Shown here: piece after piece, positions 25,778 to 35,004 of the stretch | Numbering within the stretch: position 1 is the stretch's first letter | Layout of the letters: each line of letters opens with the position of its first letter | DNA from: Bradyrhizobium septentrionale | Lineage (GTDB): Bacteria; Pseudomonadota; Alphaproteobacteria; Rhizobiales; Xanthobacteraceae | Direction: 5' to 3' | DNA: 64,000 nt | Assembly (NCBI RefSeq): GCF_011516645.4 | Contig: NZ_CP088284.1 | Coordinates: forward strand, 310,001-374,000 | The notes under the pieces: model-generated | Seen by the model: the letters and a program-made list of their open reading frames with translations, nothing else | Told to the model about the DNA's origin: nothing | The model's database searches: none | Made by a program: the position numbers and the translations under genes

Positions 25778-26252
25778 CTAGCAAGCCCTTCCTTGCCTAT
25801 GTGGTAGATGTTTACACCTTGCGTCTTAGAAACGAAGTTTTCCTTCAGAGCGCTCAGCAGGAAATAGGAATGAATGTACTCCGACGTGCAGCCTTCCGGC
25901 TTCACCCGTATCAACGTGTTCTGGAAGCAACAATTCTCGATCTGTCCCTGCCAAATTGCAGGTTTGCCAACCTCGTTAGCACTACCTGAACCTTCGTTTA
26001 CGAGAACATCGCCGGCACAGAGGCGAAAACGTTCGAAATCCGCATCATCAAAGTTCATTTCCTTCACATCCGCCAGGTCCCATCCATTCCATGTGATGTT
26101 CGCTGCTCGAACGTAAGGGCGCATGTTCTTGCCAGTATGGTTTTCCGGTGACCTTTGGCGGCCGAGGCCTACCCCCGCAATATCGGAAACGGGTGCCCAT
26201 TCCCAATTCGGAGGCACAGGCCAAAGTGGCACCAGTTGATCACGCCGCCTGG

Positions 26253-27731
26253 TCATTCCGCCGCCTCCGGAACCGCTACAGCTTCGTCAACGCTATCCGG
26301 CTCAAGCTCGTCTGAAAGATTTTCGATATCCGCCAGTGCCGCCTTGAGATGGCCGATGATAGCAGCGGCGATGTCCACCGGTTCCGTTAGGTGCTCCTCG
26401 ACATCAACCTCGGTGTCGCGCAGCCACGAAATATCAAGATTGTCGTTTCGGGCCTTGATCGCGTCTCGCGTGAAGCAGCGCCAACGACCTTCCTCGCCCT
26501 GATCCTTTCGTTTGGCCCCACCGTTGGGATCGCTGCCATAGACCTTCTCGAAATCTGCAAAATCTTGCATCGTCAGCGGACGAGTTTTGCCAAATGCGGG
26601 AGCATCTGCCCGCATGTCATAGACCCATACCGACTTGGTATTGCCCTTGTCCGTCGTGCCTCGCTGAAGGAGCAGCAGGTTGGTCTTAACCCCTTGTGCA
26701 TAGAAGATGCCGGTCGGCAAACGCAGAATGGTGTGCAGATTGCAGAGGTCCATCAGCCATGAGCGCAGTCGCTGGCCCGTGTTGTCCTCGAACAGAACAT
26801 TGTCTGGCACCACCACCGCTGCACGTCCAGCCGGCTTTAGAGAGCGGACAACGTGCTCAACGAAAGCCAGTTGCTTGTTTGACGTGTCGGCCGTAATCGA
26901 GAAGTCCGAACGCGTCGGTCTGCCGCCGCCCTTTTTGGTGCCAAACGGTGGATTGGTCAGGATCAAATCGGCCTTTGGCAGGCGCTCACCGTCGGGACTG
27001 AGTGTGTCTCCGACAGCCACGCCCGCTCCCTCGATGCCGTGGAGCATGAGGTTCATTAACAGCAGTCGATGGGCATCAAGGACCAGTTCCAGTCCCGCAA
27101 ACGCCTGTGTGCGCTGGAACGCCTGTTGCGCTGGTGAAAGGTTGAATAGGTCGTCGGTGGCGTCCTTAATATAGCGGTCCGCCGCTACGAGAAAGCCGCC
27201 CGTGCCCGCTGCGGGGTCCTGAACAATTTCACCGGACTGTGGCTTCAGAAGGCGCACCGCACAGTCGATCAATGGACGCGGTGTGAAATACTGTCCGGCC
27301 CCGGATTTCTTTTCGCCAGCATTTTTTTGCAGTAAGCCCTCATAGAGGTCGCCCAGTCCTTCGCGGCGGGCAGAGAACCAATCCAGCTTGTCGATTTCTG
27401 AGACCAGCGTGCTCAGGTTCGTCGGCTTGCGCAACGAAGTCTGCGCGTCGGTAAAGATGTCGCGCACCATGCCTGTGCCGCTGGTGCCGAGCTTGAGCAG
27501 CAGGGCGCGGTAATGGGTGAGTAAGCCCTCGCCCTCGCGTTTCGTCAGGTCGCTCCAGCGGTAGCCCTTGGGTAAGGCGTCCTCGCGCTTCGTCTCCTGC
27601 ATCATCTTTAGAAACAGCAGAAACGTAAGTTCGGTTACATACGCTTGGTACGTGATGCCGTCATCGCGCAGGACATTGCACAGGCCCCAGAGTTTTTGCA
27701 CGATGTCGCGTGTCACGTGCTGGTCGGTCAT
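26253..27731 (-). CDS. hsdM: HsdM, type I N6-adenine DNA methyltransferase subunit
   Basis: The 492-residue protein has the HsdM N-terminal helical domain (VQKLWGLCNVLRDDGITYQA) and an N6_Mtase domain with SAM motif QDPAAGTGGFLVAADRYI and catalytic ADLILTNPPFGTKKG. The start MTDQHVTRD at 27731 overlaps the hsdR stop (ATGA); a longer start at 27746 is less likely. The order hsdR-hsdM-hsdS, with 4-nt overlaps, is a single operon. All motifs are intact, but without HsdS no sequence-specific methylation is expected. Confidence 0.95.
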   Translation of the reverse strand: MTDQHVTRDIVQKLWGLCNVLRDDGITYQAYVTELTFLLFLKMMQETKREDALPKGYRWSDLTKREGEGLLTHYRALLLKLGTSGTGMVRDIFTDAQTSLRKPTNLSTLVSEIDKLDWFSARREGLGDLYEGLLQKNAGEKKSGAGQYFTPRPLIDCAVRLLKPQSGEIVQDPAAGTGGFLVAADRYIKDATDDLFNLSPAQQAFQRTQAFAGLELVLDAHRLLLMNLMLHGIEGAGVAVGDTLSPDGERLPKADLILTNPPFGTKKGGGRPTRSDFSITADTSNKQLAFVEHVVRSLKPAGRAAVVVPDNVLFEDNTGQRLRSWLMDLCNLHTILRLPTGIFYAQGVKTNLLLLQRGTTDKGNTKSVWVYDMRADAPAFGKTRPLTMQDFADFEKVYGSDPNGGAKRKDQGEEGRWRCFTRDAIKARNDNLDISWLRDTEVDVEEHLTEPVDIAAAIIGHLKAALADIENLSDELEPDSVDEAVAVPEAAE

Positions 27732-30700
27732 GCAGATTTGCTCCAAAGTTCGTCATTTATGTCGCCGAGAATGGCGTCCAGTTTGCCGTCGAAAATGCGG
27801 TTTAACCGGGTGAACCCACCGGTTTCCTCGCGAAATTGCTCTTCATCCAGCACGGCACGATCAGCAACGCCCACCTGCGCGACAGCTTTGCCAATGCGCT
27901 CAAGCCATTTACGTTGTGGCTCGCTCCAGCTACCACGCTTCACAATCCGATCCATTGCCGCCTTGACGCGATCTGCCCACGGGACAAGCGGGTCGCCAAT
28001 TGCAGCCTGTCGGATGAAACCGACAATGGACGCCGCAATATCCTCGTTCTTCGCTTGCTTCCATGCATTGCGTAGTGCGGCTTCGGAGAAGCCTTGCCGA
28101 TCAAGCTCCATCCTCACGGATTTCAGATTATCCCTCGTCAACTCTCGGGGACGCTGCACGACGGCCTGCAAAGCCGCGACCTTGTTGACGTTATCCTGGA
28201 TAAACTGAGAAAACGAACTGAGGAAGTCCTCAGGCCGTACCATCGCAGCCCCATATCCGATTGTTGTGGAAACAACCTTGTCAGGGTGCTCCGAGATCGG
28301 CAGCGGAATTGGCCTCCCGCTATCGGGCTTCCAGTCGAGGATTAGGCCAATTCCCTGCTTGCCTCTCAACCAGTTGGTCAATCCATCAAGTGGCTCGTTC
28401 CTAAAGCGGTTGAGGGTTGCCTGGATCGGCTCGCCAGCCACGCCCTGGAACGCGTCTTCTGCTTCAGCAGTGAGCTTACCAAGCCGTCGGCCCAGCTTCA
28501 CAACTATTTCATCGCGCAATTGGGTGCGGTGAGCAGCATCAGTAATGCGTGCGAATTGTTCGAACAGTTGCATCAGTGTGATTTTAGGATTGACGACCAC
28601 TGGTTTCATGGCCGTCACGGGCTGCAAAGCATCGTAGATGCCGACGGCGTCGAAGATACGAAACGTTTCCTTTCCAATTTCAGGACAAAGGCGGGTCGCT
28701 CGGCCTAGCATCTGCTCGTATAGGATACGGCTATTCACACGGCGGATGAACACAAGATTTGCGATTGTTGGAACATCGACGCCCGTTGTCAGCAAGTCAA
28801 CGGTCACTGCAACTGTGGGCAGGGCGTCATTGCGGTAGCGCCGGATCAGCGTGCCAGGCGCATCAACGCTGCCTGTCACCTTTGCAACCGCCGCATCATC
28901 GATTTCCCCATACCGGTCAAGGAATGCCTTCTTTAGCTCGGCAACAACAATGTCCGCATGTCCATCCGTCGAGGCGAAGATCAGCGTCTTGCCTGGCAGA
29001 GAGGGATCGATGTGCTTGGCTAGTTCTTCGCTCACGGCCCGATTGAATGAGCGGGTGATCACGCGACGGTTGAAGTCATCGATCTCGAAATCCAGATCGT
29101 CAGGTGCATGTGTAAGATCGATTTCGCCCGTTATGGGATTGAGCAAGGGCAGTGGATCGCCCCGCGCAAAATGAATGCCATCGCGTGACAACTCGGTTTC
29201 AATGCGTAAGGGCGGTTCGTGATCGATCAGGAACCCATCGATCACAGCTTCACGGTATGGATATGTGAATATCGGATCGCCAAATATCTGCGCCGTGTGC
29301 AGCGCTGGCGTAGCAGTCAGACCAATCTTGACTGCGTCAAAGTGTTCTAAGACCCGTCGATACTTCGATACATAGTCGGCTTCATCGCGAAACGACATTT
29401 CGGCATCGGACATCTCGCGGTCGAGCAGATAACCACGGTGACATTCATCGACAACGATCAAATCGTATTGATCAACCGGCGGGACATCCTCATTCTCATT
29501 CGCAAATAGCACCCGCTTTACCAAGCTCTGGATAGTGCAGATGTGAACCTTGGTGGCCGTTTCGGGCAGCACGTCACCGAGTTCCTTCAAGCCAAAAATA
29601 TCTGCGAATGTTCGAGCGCTTACGATCCGTGTTGTCTTGAACTCATTGGCCGCTTGCTCGCCAAGCGCATGACGATCAACAACGAAACAGATGCGCCGGA
29701 AGCGCTTCGTTTCGAGCAGGCGATACAGCAGGGCGATAGCGAGCTTGGTCTTGCCAGTGCCGGTGGCCATCGCCAGGAGCATCGTCCGGTTGGCATCATC
29801 CGCGAGGGTGCTCTCGACGGCACGAATGGCCCGTTTTTGATAATCGCGGAGTGGGAAACCGAACTCGATAGGTAGCGATGCAAGGCGTTCCTGAGCCGCC
29901 TCGCGATCCATATTGAGTTGCCCCATCAAGCCTTCGGGCGTCGGCCAATCCGTGAGTGCTCGCCGATGGTTGGTCGGATTGCGCGCATCGCGAAACCAGA
30001 TGCCACTTTGGGTTTCAACCTGCTTGAGGTATGGGCGTCCATTGGTAGCGAACAGGAATGGTACTTGAAACGGCAGCTCTTTGGTTGCGCCCGAACTAAA
30101 TGGCCATGGCCCTCCCTCGGTAAGCTCAATACTGCCGGTGGGATCGAACGCTTGAGCGTAACGACCAGCTTGGTCAATTGCAGCCTGGACGTTTTTGCTC
30201 TTGCGCTTGGCTTCCACCAGAGCAATGCATGTCATGCCGACAAAGAGTGCGTAGTCCGCGGGGCCGTTGGCGGTCGGCCATTCGGCAATCGCCATCGATT
30301 TTCCTTTGACCGGTCGAGCACCCTTCGCGTACCGCAGGTTCATGGTGTCGGCGTCCCAGCCACGCGCGCGCAACTGTTCATCAATGAGTTGGCGTGTAGC
30401 AGCCTCGTCGAGATCAATGGCCTCTGCGGCGGCAGAGGCAGACCTCAGCATCGCTTGCCTTTCTGAGGCGGAACTGGATGCCGCGGCCGATTGCCACTCA
30501 ACGAGTTGCTCGGCGAGTTCTACCGGTTGTGAAGGCAGCCCAACTGAGAGCCGCTCTTCAAGAGCTTCGAGGGAGGAACTTGCCGGAGCCTTCGCAACTG
30601 CTTGCAATTGTGATAGTCGTCGGCTCAGTTCAATTTTTGCAGCTTCTGCCTCGGCCGCCAATTGAGCATATATATCTCGCTCCTCGGCAGCTCCTTTGGC

Positions 30701-31282
30701 TCCCTGTTCAGCGGCCCGCCGAGCCGCTTCCGCTTCAGCAATTCTCTCTTTTGCTCGTTGCGCCTCCGTTAGGGCAGCTTCTTTCTCGCCTTTCAACCTC
30801 TCAAGCTCGGCCTTAACTTCGGCCGTTGCATCAGCGGGGGCTCGGGGCGGTTGAAATGGACCCGGCTTGAAGTTTTGATCATCGAAGGTGCGGTAGAACC
30901 AGATTGCAAGCTGACGAGCCATTTTAAGGCACGAGAGCGCGGTGGCATGATCACCGTCACGGTCATGGGTCGCCGCATTCCCCAACTTGCGAAGCTGATG
31001 GAATAGATCCATGACGGACGAGGGGTAATTTCCCTCTAGCCGTAGTCGCCGAAGCAGGTCGGCTTGCAGCTCTCGTGCATCCGTGAGGAGGCCGGAACGA
31101 GCAGCTAGCATTTGGGCTAATACTTCGCCGAACTGGCGGAGCAAGATGAGCGCAACGACCGGATCATCCGAGAAATAGCGCTCGCACCCCGCGCCGATCC
31201 GGTCCAAATCCGGGTAGTGCTTGGCAAAAAAGCCGAAGTTGGCCGATTTTGGCGGCCCGGTGAGTTTGGTGGTATGAGCCAA
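27728..31282 (-). CDS. hsdR: HsdR, type I restriction endonuclease/translocase subunit (EcoEI-like)
   Basis: The 1184-residue protein has an N-terminal DUF4145-like domain (LLTDARELQADLLRRLRLEG; LRKLGNAATHD), a coiled coil (about residues 155-230, Ala/Glu/Arg rich), a PD-(D/E)xK nuclease with PADYALFVGMTCIALVEAKR, then a superfamily 2 motor: ATGTGKTKLAIALLYRL, IVVDECHRGYLLDRE, GLTATP and VDLLTTGVDVPTIANLVFIR. The C-terminus is EcoEI_R-like. It cuts DNA after translocation when complexed with HsdM2S. No defect is seen. Its orphaning by the broken hsdS should make it harmless. Confidence 0.95.
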   Translation of the reverse strand: MAHTTKLTGPPKSANFGFFAKHYPDLDRIGAGCERYFSDDPVVALILLRQFGEVLAQMLAARSGLLTDARELQADLLRRLRLEGNYPSSVMDLFHQLRKLGNAATHDRDGDHATALSCLKMARQLAIWFYRTFDDQNFKPGPFQPPRAPADATAEVKAELERLKGEKEAALTEAQRAKERIAEAEAARRAAEQGAKGAAEERDIYAQLAAEAEAAKIELSRRLSQLQAVAKAPASSSLEALEERLSVGLPSQPVELAEQLVEWQSAAASSSASERQAMLRSASAAAEAIDLDEAATRQLIDEQLRARGWDADTMNLRYAKGARPVKGKSMAIAEWPTANGPADYALFVGMTCIALVEAKRKSKNVQAAIDQAGRYAQAFDPTGSIELTEGGPWPFSSGATKELPFQVPFLFATNGRPYLKQVETQSGIWFRDARNPTNHRRALTDWPTPEGLMGQLNMDREAAQERLASLPIEFGFPLRDYQKRAIRAVESTLADDANRTMLLAMATGTGKTKLAIALLYRLLETKRFRRICFVVDRHALGEQAANEFKTTRIVSARTFADIFGLKELGDVLPETATKVHICTIQSLVKRVLFANENEDVPPVDQYDLIVVDECHRGYLLDREMSDAEMSFRDEADYVSKYRRVLEHFDAVKIGLTATPALHTAQIFGDPIFTYPYREAVIDGFLIDHEPPLRIETELSRDGIHFARGDPLPLLNPITGEIDLTHAPDDLDFEIDDFNRRVITRSFNRAVSEELAKHIDPSLPGKTLIFASTDGHADIVVAELKKAFLDRYGEIDDAAVAKVTGSVDAPGTLIRRYRNDALPTVAVTVDLLTTGVDVPTIANLVFIRRVNSRILYEQMLGRATRLCPEIGKETFRIFDAVGIYDALQPVTAMKPVVVNPKITLMQLFEQFARITDAAHRTQLRDEIVVKLGRRLGKLTAEAEDAFQGVAGEPIQATLNRFRNEPLDGLTNWLRGKQGIGLILDWKPDSGRPIPLPISEHPDKVVSTTIGYGAAMVRPEDFLSSFSQFIQDNVNKVAALQAVVQRPRELTRDNLKSVRMELDRQGFSEAALRNAWKQAKNEDIAASIVGFIRQAAIGDPLVPWADRVKAAMDRIVKRGSWSEPQRKWLERIGKAVAQVGVADRAVLDEEQFREETGGFTRLNRIFDGKLDAILGDINDELWSKSA

Positions 31283-31374
31283 CCGCTCCCCCCGAAGCAG
31301 CCCGCGAGAAAAGGGATTTAAGGTTACGTCACTTTCAGCATGCGCGACTTAGCGCGGCGGTTCAAGATATTCCT

Positions 31375-31776
31375 TTGTACAATCTAAGGGTTATCTTCCA
31401 CCAGGCATATGCGGAATTAATCCAGCGGCCCCTGTTCGAGCGGCTGATCTACTTCATGCTGCGGGCTTACGTCGAGAACATCGCCTATCGGCTGTTCGTG
31501 TTCTCGATCCTGGTGTTTTTGCTAGCCAGGCTGAAGATGGCATCGCCTGTGACCATCGTGCTGGCCATGGTCGTAAGCCAATGCCTCAACATCGGGGCGA
31601 ATGTTCCGCACGAGGCGGTTACGGCGCAGGTCTTCCTCTATGACACGATCCGGTATGTTGCACCGGGCGTCTTGTGGGCGTGGATCTATCTTCGCTTTGG
31701 TTTCGTTACGGCTGAAGTGGCGTCGGTCGGATGTCACGTATTCTTGCAGCCGGCATTTAGCATTTTGTTCGTCTAA
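31375..31776 (+). pseudogene. Membrane protein fragment, CPBP (CAAX protease)-like
   Basis: The frame is open from 5' of 31375 and has no good start, so the N-terminus is missing. Three or four hydrophobic stretches are clear: RLFVFSILVFLLARL, TIVLAMVVSQCLNIGA and YVAPGVLWAWIYLRF. ENIAYR resembles the EExxxR motif of CPBP proteins with the second Glu replaced by Asn, and SVGCHVFLQPAFSILFV fits the final His-bearing helix. Likely an inactive remnant. Other membrane families are possible. Confidence 0.4.
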
Positions 31777-32001
31777 CGTGGATGGGATGTTGGCTCAGTC
31801 ATCGCATCAGCTTGAACAGTTCGAGGACTTCGGTGACACGCAGCTTCGTGCCCTTCGGCATGTGCTCGAGGAGCAGGGCTCGGGGTATCCGCAGCGATCT
31901 CATCCCGCTTGAGCGGGGTACGCATACGACGGAGGCCGCCTGATTGACGCATGCGCGCGGGCACGGCGAGGTCTATGATGGCATTGGGTGAAGGGTGAAG
32001 G

Positions 32002-33675
32002 TCAGGCGGCCTGCTGATTGGCTGGCTTGTCGGCCTGGCGCAGGAGCTTCCATTCCCAGGGCAAGAGCTCGTGCAGACGCGATGCGGGATGATCGGCGAT
32101 ACGGGCCAGGACGTCGGCGAGCCAGGCCTTGGGATCGACGTCGTTGAGGCGACAGGTCGTGATCATCGTCAGCATGATGGCGGCACGGTCGGCGCCGCGT
32201 TGGCTGCCGGCGAAGGTCCAGTTGCGCCTTCCCAAGGCGATGCCTCTCAATGCGCGCTCAGCGCAATTGTTGGTCAAGCAGATCCTGCCGTCGTCGAGGA
32301 AGCGGGCGAAGCCGTCCCAGCGCCTGAGCATGTAGTTAATCGGCTTCAGGACCTCGGAGGAACGCGAGAGGGTTTCGCGCTCGCGGAGCAGCCAGGCATG
32401 CATGTCCTCGAGAAGTGACTTACTCTGTTCCTGGCGAGCGGCACGCCGCTCGCCGGCACCGCGGCCGTTGATGGCGCGCTCGATCTCGAACAACGTATCG
32501 AGGCGTCTGACAGCCTCCAGCGCGATCGGGGAGACCGGTTTGCCTTTCTTGCCTTCCCGAGCATTTTTCTCGATATCAGCCAGCTCGAAGAAGCCCCGCC
32601 GCGCATGGGCCACGCAAAACGCCGGCGTAATCGGCAGCGCCTTCTTCTGCGGGTCGAACAGCGGCTCGAAGCCGCTGTAGCAATCCGCCTGCAAGATGCC
32701 GGCGAAGGCGGCCAGATGTCTCTGTGGATGCTCGCCTCGTCGGTCGCTCGAGGCGTAATAGACCGCTGCCGGCGGCGCAGGCCCGGCGAACGGCCGGTCA
32801 TCCCGCACATAAGTCCAGATCCGCCCGGTCGTGCACTTGCCCTTCGCCAGAATACGGATGGTGGTGTCGTCGCCATGAAGGCGCTCGGCAGCGAGCACGT
32901 GGCGTTCGATCAAGTGGAAGAGCGGCATGACGGCGAAGGTCCCGTGGCCGACCTGGTCGGCCAGCGTCGACAACGGCAGGTCGATCCCCTCGGCCTTAAA
33001 GCGCGCACTCTGGCGGTTGAGCGGGATATGCATGCCGAACTTGTCGAACAGGATCGTCGCCAGCAATTGTGGGCCGATGAAGCCGCGCGGCGTGGCATGG
33101 AACGGCGCGGGCGGCTGGCTGATCTTCTCGCAATCGCGGCAGGTGAACTTCTCGCGTACCGTCTCGATCAGCTTGAAGCGGCGCGGGATCTCCTCCAGCG
33201 TCTTGGTCACATCCTCACCGATCTTCGCCAGCCGCGATCCACCGCAGCAGGCGCAGGTCGTTGGAGTCTCAATGACGACGCGCTCGCGTTCGATATCGTC
33301 AGGCCATGGCTTGCGCACCGGCCGCTTGCGCATGAAGGGGCGGACGTTCTGCGTCTTCGCCGCTGCGGCCTGTGCGGCAAGCTCATCCTCGCTCGCCGTG
33401 GTGACGAGTTCTTCGAGCTCCAACTCCAACTGCTCGAGCAGCCGTGCCGAGCGCTCGGATCGCTGCCCGTGCAGTTCGCGTTTCAGCTTCTCGATGCGCA
33501 ACTCGAGATGAGCGATCAGCGCCTCGGTATCCGACAGTTTCGCCTGCGCATTCGCGGCTTGCGCCTGCCAGTTGGCGGCCTTCGCCTCGGCTTTCTGTCG
33601 CGCCTCACGCTCGGCCTGCAGCGCCGCCAGGGCACTGACAAGGTCCGATGGAAGATCATCCGGCTTCGATATCAT
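32002..33675 (-). CDS. tnpC: IS66 transposase TnpC (copy 1)
   Basis: The 557-residue protein has an N-terminal coiled coil (LEADA-type helix LIAHLELRIEKLKRELHGQR), a zinc-binding domain (TCACCGGSRLAKIG ... FTCRDCEKISQPPA) and the DDE_Tnp_IS66 domain with RLHGDDTTIRILAKG, ILQADCYSGFEPLF, CVAHARRGFFELAD and ICLTNNCAERALRGIALGRR (last acidic residue). It catalyses transposition with TnpA/TnpB. Full length with no break, so probably active. Confidence 0.95.
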   Translation of the reverse strand: MISKPDDLPSDLVSALAALQAEREARQKAEAKAANWQAQAANAQAKLSDTEALIAHLELRIEKLKRELHGQRSERSARLLEQLELELEELVTTASEDELAAQAAAAKTQNVRPFMRKRPVRKPWPDDIERERVVIETPTTCACCGGSRLAKIGEDVTKTLEEIPRRFKLIETVREKFTCRDCEKISQPPAPFHATPRGFIGPQLLATILFDKFGMHIPLNRQSARFKAEGIDLPLSTLADQVGHGTFAVMPLFHLIERHVLAAERLHGDDTTIRILAKGKCTTGRIWTYVRDDRPFAGPAPPAAVYYASSDRRGEHPQRHLAAFAGILQADCYSGFEPLFDPQKKALPITPAFCVAHARRGFFELADIEKNAREGKKGKPVSPIALEAVRRLDTLFEIERAINGRGAGERRAARQEQSKSLLEDMHAWLLRERETLSRSSEVLKPINYMLRRWDGFARFLDDGRICLTNNCAERALRGIALGRRNWTFAGSQRGADRAAIMLTMITTCRLNDVDPKAWLADVLARIADHPASRLHELLPWEWKLLRQADKPANQQAA

Positions 33676-33721
33676 GGAGCCATTGAATCAGATCGAGCAG
33701 CAGATTCAAACCGTAAAACGA

Positions 33722-34069
33722 CTATCCGACCCGCGTCGGACGCTGGGTTTCTTGAGGGTTGCGCCAATCGATCCCGGACAACAGATAGCTCAACTGCGCC
33801 GGAGAGATCGTTACCGATTCACCAGCAACCGATGGCCAGATGAACCTGCCTCTCTCGAGTCTTTTGGTGAACAAGCAGGCGCCCTGGCCATCGTGCCAAA
33901 TGACCTTCAATAGATCACCGCGTTTGCCCCGGAAGCAGAAAAGACCGCCGCCCATGGCGTCGCGCTTGAGCACTTCCTGCACGCGCAGAGCCAGGCTCGG
34001 AAAGCCGCACCGCATGTCGGTATGGCCCGTCGCCAGCCACACCCGCACGCCCGTCGGGATCGGGATCAT
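33722..34069 (-). CDS. tnpB: IS66 accessory protein TnpB (copy 1)
   Basis: The 115-residue protein MIPIPTGVRVWLATGHTDMR has the IS66 Orf2 signature, with GGLFCFRGKRGDLLKVIWHD and SYLLSGIDWRNPQETQRPTR. It is required by IS66 elements for transposition, by an unknown mechanism. It overlaps tnpA by 4 nt, so translation is coupled. Confidence 0.93.
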   Translation of the reverse strand: MIPIPTGVRVWLATGHTDMRCGFPSLALRVQEVLKRDAMGGGLFCFRGKRGDLLKVIWHDGQGACLFTKRLERGRFIWPSVAGESVTISPAQLSYLLSGIDWRNPQETQRPTRVG

Positions 34070-34461
34070 CGGCGCGCCAGGCCCCGAGCAATTCGAACGA
34101 CCGCCTCGATATCCGCACCGGGGCCGAAGACCACGCGCAGCCCCTGAGGGCTCACGATTTCGATCTGACCTGTCTCGACAGCTTCCGTCGTTGGCGGCGT
34201 ACTTGCCGCAACTATCGCAGGGACGAATGTCGGGCCGATCGAATCCTCTTCGGCCGGATCATGACAGGTCCAAGCCTTGCGCCAGCTCAGCAGAAGCTGA
34301 CGTGATATCCCATACCGGCGAGCCGTCGCCGACACCAGTCGTGGCCCCGAGAAGCTCTCCTCTACGATTCTGAGCTTCTCCGCACGCGTCCAGCGTCGCC
34401 GCCGACCGGTCTCCACCAAATCCATGCGGCTCAGCACCGCACTGTCCTTATGTACGTCCAT
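34066..34461 (-). CDS. tnpA: IS66 accessory protein TnpA (copy 1)
   Basis: The 131-residue protein is a transposase_8-type HTH protein: RRRRWTRAEKLRIVEESFSG then LVSATARRYGISRQLLLSWR. It probably recognises the ends. The third residue is Val here and Gly in copy 2, a single T/G difference that is the only protein-level change I see between the copies. Confidence 0.93.
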   Translation of the reverse strand: MDVHKDSAVLSRMDLVETGRRRRWTRAEKLRIVEESFSGPRLVSATARRYGISRQLLLSWRKAWTCHDPAEEDSIGPTFVPAIVAASTPPTTEAVETGQIEIVSPQGLRVVFGPGADIEAVVRIARGLARR

Positions 34462-34745
34462 AAGGACAGTCAGCTACAGATCGGAAAAACTCGCAAGACG
34501 GCCGCCCTCGGACGGATACTGAGCGGGTCGTGCTCAGCATGGAACTGCTGCATTCTGTCGGCGAATTTTCGGGCGACTTTCGGCGGGATTTCCAGCGGCT
34601 TGCGGATGATGGGCATCTCTGGAGCATAGGTATTCCGGGCCGGTTTTGCGAGTTCCGCATAGACCAATGGCGCATTGTCCTGCGCGGGCGAGTTTGAGGA
34701 AACTCTGGGCACGCAGCGGCGACGCTGCAACGCTTGCGGAACTAC

Positions 34746-34780
34746 AGCACCAGCGCCGGGTAGGGGCGCTGGTGCTTTTT
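34746..34780 (+). terminator. Strong factor-independent terminator
   Basis: AGCACCAGCGCC (34746-34757) pairs perfectly with GGCGCTGGTGCT (34765-34776) around a 7-nt loop and is followed by a T run. It points along the plus strand, yet no plus-strand gene lies upstream in the preceding 250 nt after IS66-1. It may end a small RNA or be left from a lost gene. Confidence 0.75.
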
Positions 34781-34789
34781 CACCGGGCT

Positions 34790-34915
34790 TCAATGTCCGA
34801 TGATAAAGCGGATAGCAAAATACGCGCCGGCTACGACGGCCGCCGTTAGGCTCAGCGAAAGCAAGATGCGCCACGCCCCTGTCAACTTGAATTCGAAAGT
34901 TGGTTCGTCTCGCAC
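34790..34915 (-). CDS. Possible short single-span membrane protein
   Basis: From a GTG at 34915 the frame encodes about 41 residues (VRDEPTFEFKLTGAWRILLS) followed by a transmembrane helix, LSLTAAVVAGAYFAIRFIIG, and stops at 34790. Composition is convincing for a membrane peptide, but no Shine-Dalgarno sequence is clear. The stop is next to the plus-strand terminator. Function unknown. Confidence 0.35.
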   Translation of the reverse strand: MRDEPTFEFKLTGAWRILLSLSLTAAVVAGAYFAIRFIIGH

Positions 34916-34956
34916 AATGTCACGCGAAGAATAAATTTTATTATTCAATAAACAGA

Positions 34957-35004
34957 ATGGCCCCAGCAACCCTTGGAGGCCCGGGGGGCAATTGCTGGGG
35001 CCAT
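34957..35004. repeat. 13-bp inverted repeat hairpin
   Basis: ATGGCCCCAGCAA (34957-34969) and TTGCTGGGGCCAT (34992-35004) are perfect complements with a 22-nt GC-rich loop. No T run follows on either strand, so it is not an obvious terminator. It may be a remnant end of a mobile element or a structured RNA. The rest of 34916-35403 shows nothing else that I can support. Confidence 0.5.

Larger units (their letters stand above)
23311..26256 (-). pseudogene. hsdS: HsdS specificity subunit of a type I restriction-modification system, interrupted
   Basis: The N-terminal part (26256-25778) reads MTRRRDQLVPLWPVPPNWEW and is a first target-recognition domain (ENHTGKNMRPYVRAANITW, RFRLCAGDVLVNEGSGSANE). 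The C-terminal part (24358-23311) reads FPIPVCPLSEQRQIVAKIDS (spacer helix), a second recognition domain (ALPEGLKPFNIPSHWLWVRA) and a second helix (CSLAEQREIARRIQAAFAWI). Removing the IS1182-type element and one CTAG gives an uninterrupted 508-codon gene. As it stands, the system has lost its DNA-recognition subunit. Start overlaps hsdM by 4 nt. Confidence 0.9.
31918..34519 (-). mobile_element. IS66-family element, copy 1 (IS66-1)
   Basis: The element is 2602 bp with tnpA-tnpB-tnpC on the minus strand. The 8-bp target duplication TGAGCGGG is exact at 31910-31917 and 34520-34527. Ends begin GTA (GTACGCATACGACGGAGGCC at the left; GTATCCGTCCGAGGGCGGCC on the other strand at the right). The proteins are identical to those of copy 2 at 56997-59598 except one residue of TnpA. 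Confidence 0.95.
31799..34616 (-). pseudogene. Small gene (MPIIRKPLEIPPKVAR...) split by IS66-1 and frameshifted
   Basis: From ATG 34616 the frame reads MPIIRKPLEIPPKVARKFAD and RMQQFHAEHDPL up to the target duplication at 34520. Beyond IS66-1 it continues KRDEIAADT; the family-like end RALLLEHMPKGTKLRVTEVL then ELFKLMR is in a neighbouring frame and stops at 31799. Joined length is one base more than a multiple of three, consistent with a frameshift. This looks like a short Bradyrhizobium protein of about 68 residues; function unknown. Confidence 0.6.

Noticed and set aside
32605..33843. 412-residue plus-strand frame in IS66-1 (and its twin 57673-58911 in IS66-2)
   Set aside because: Antisense shadow of tnpC.
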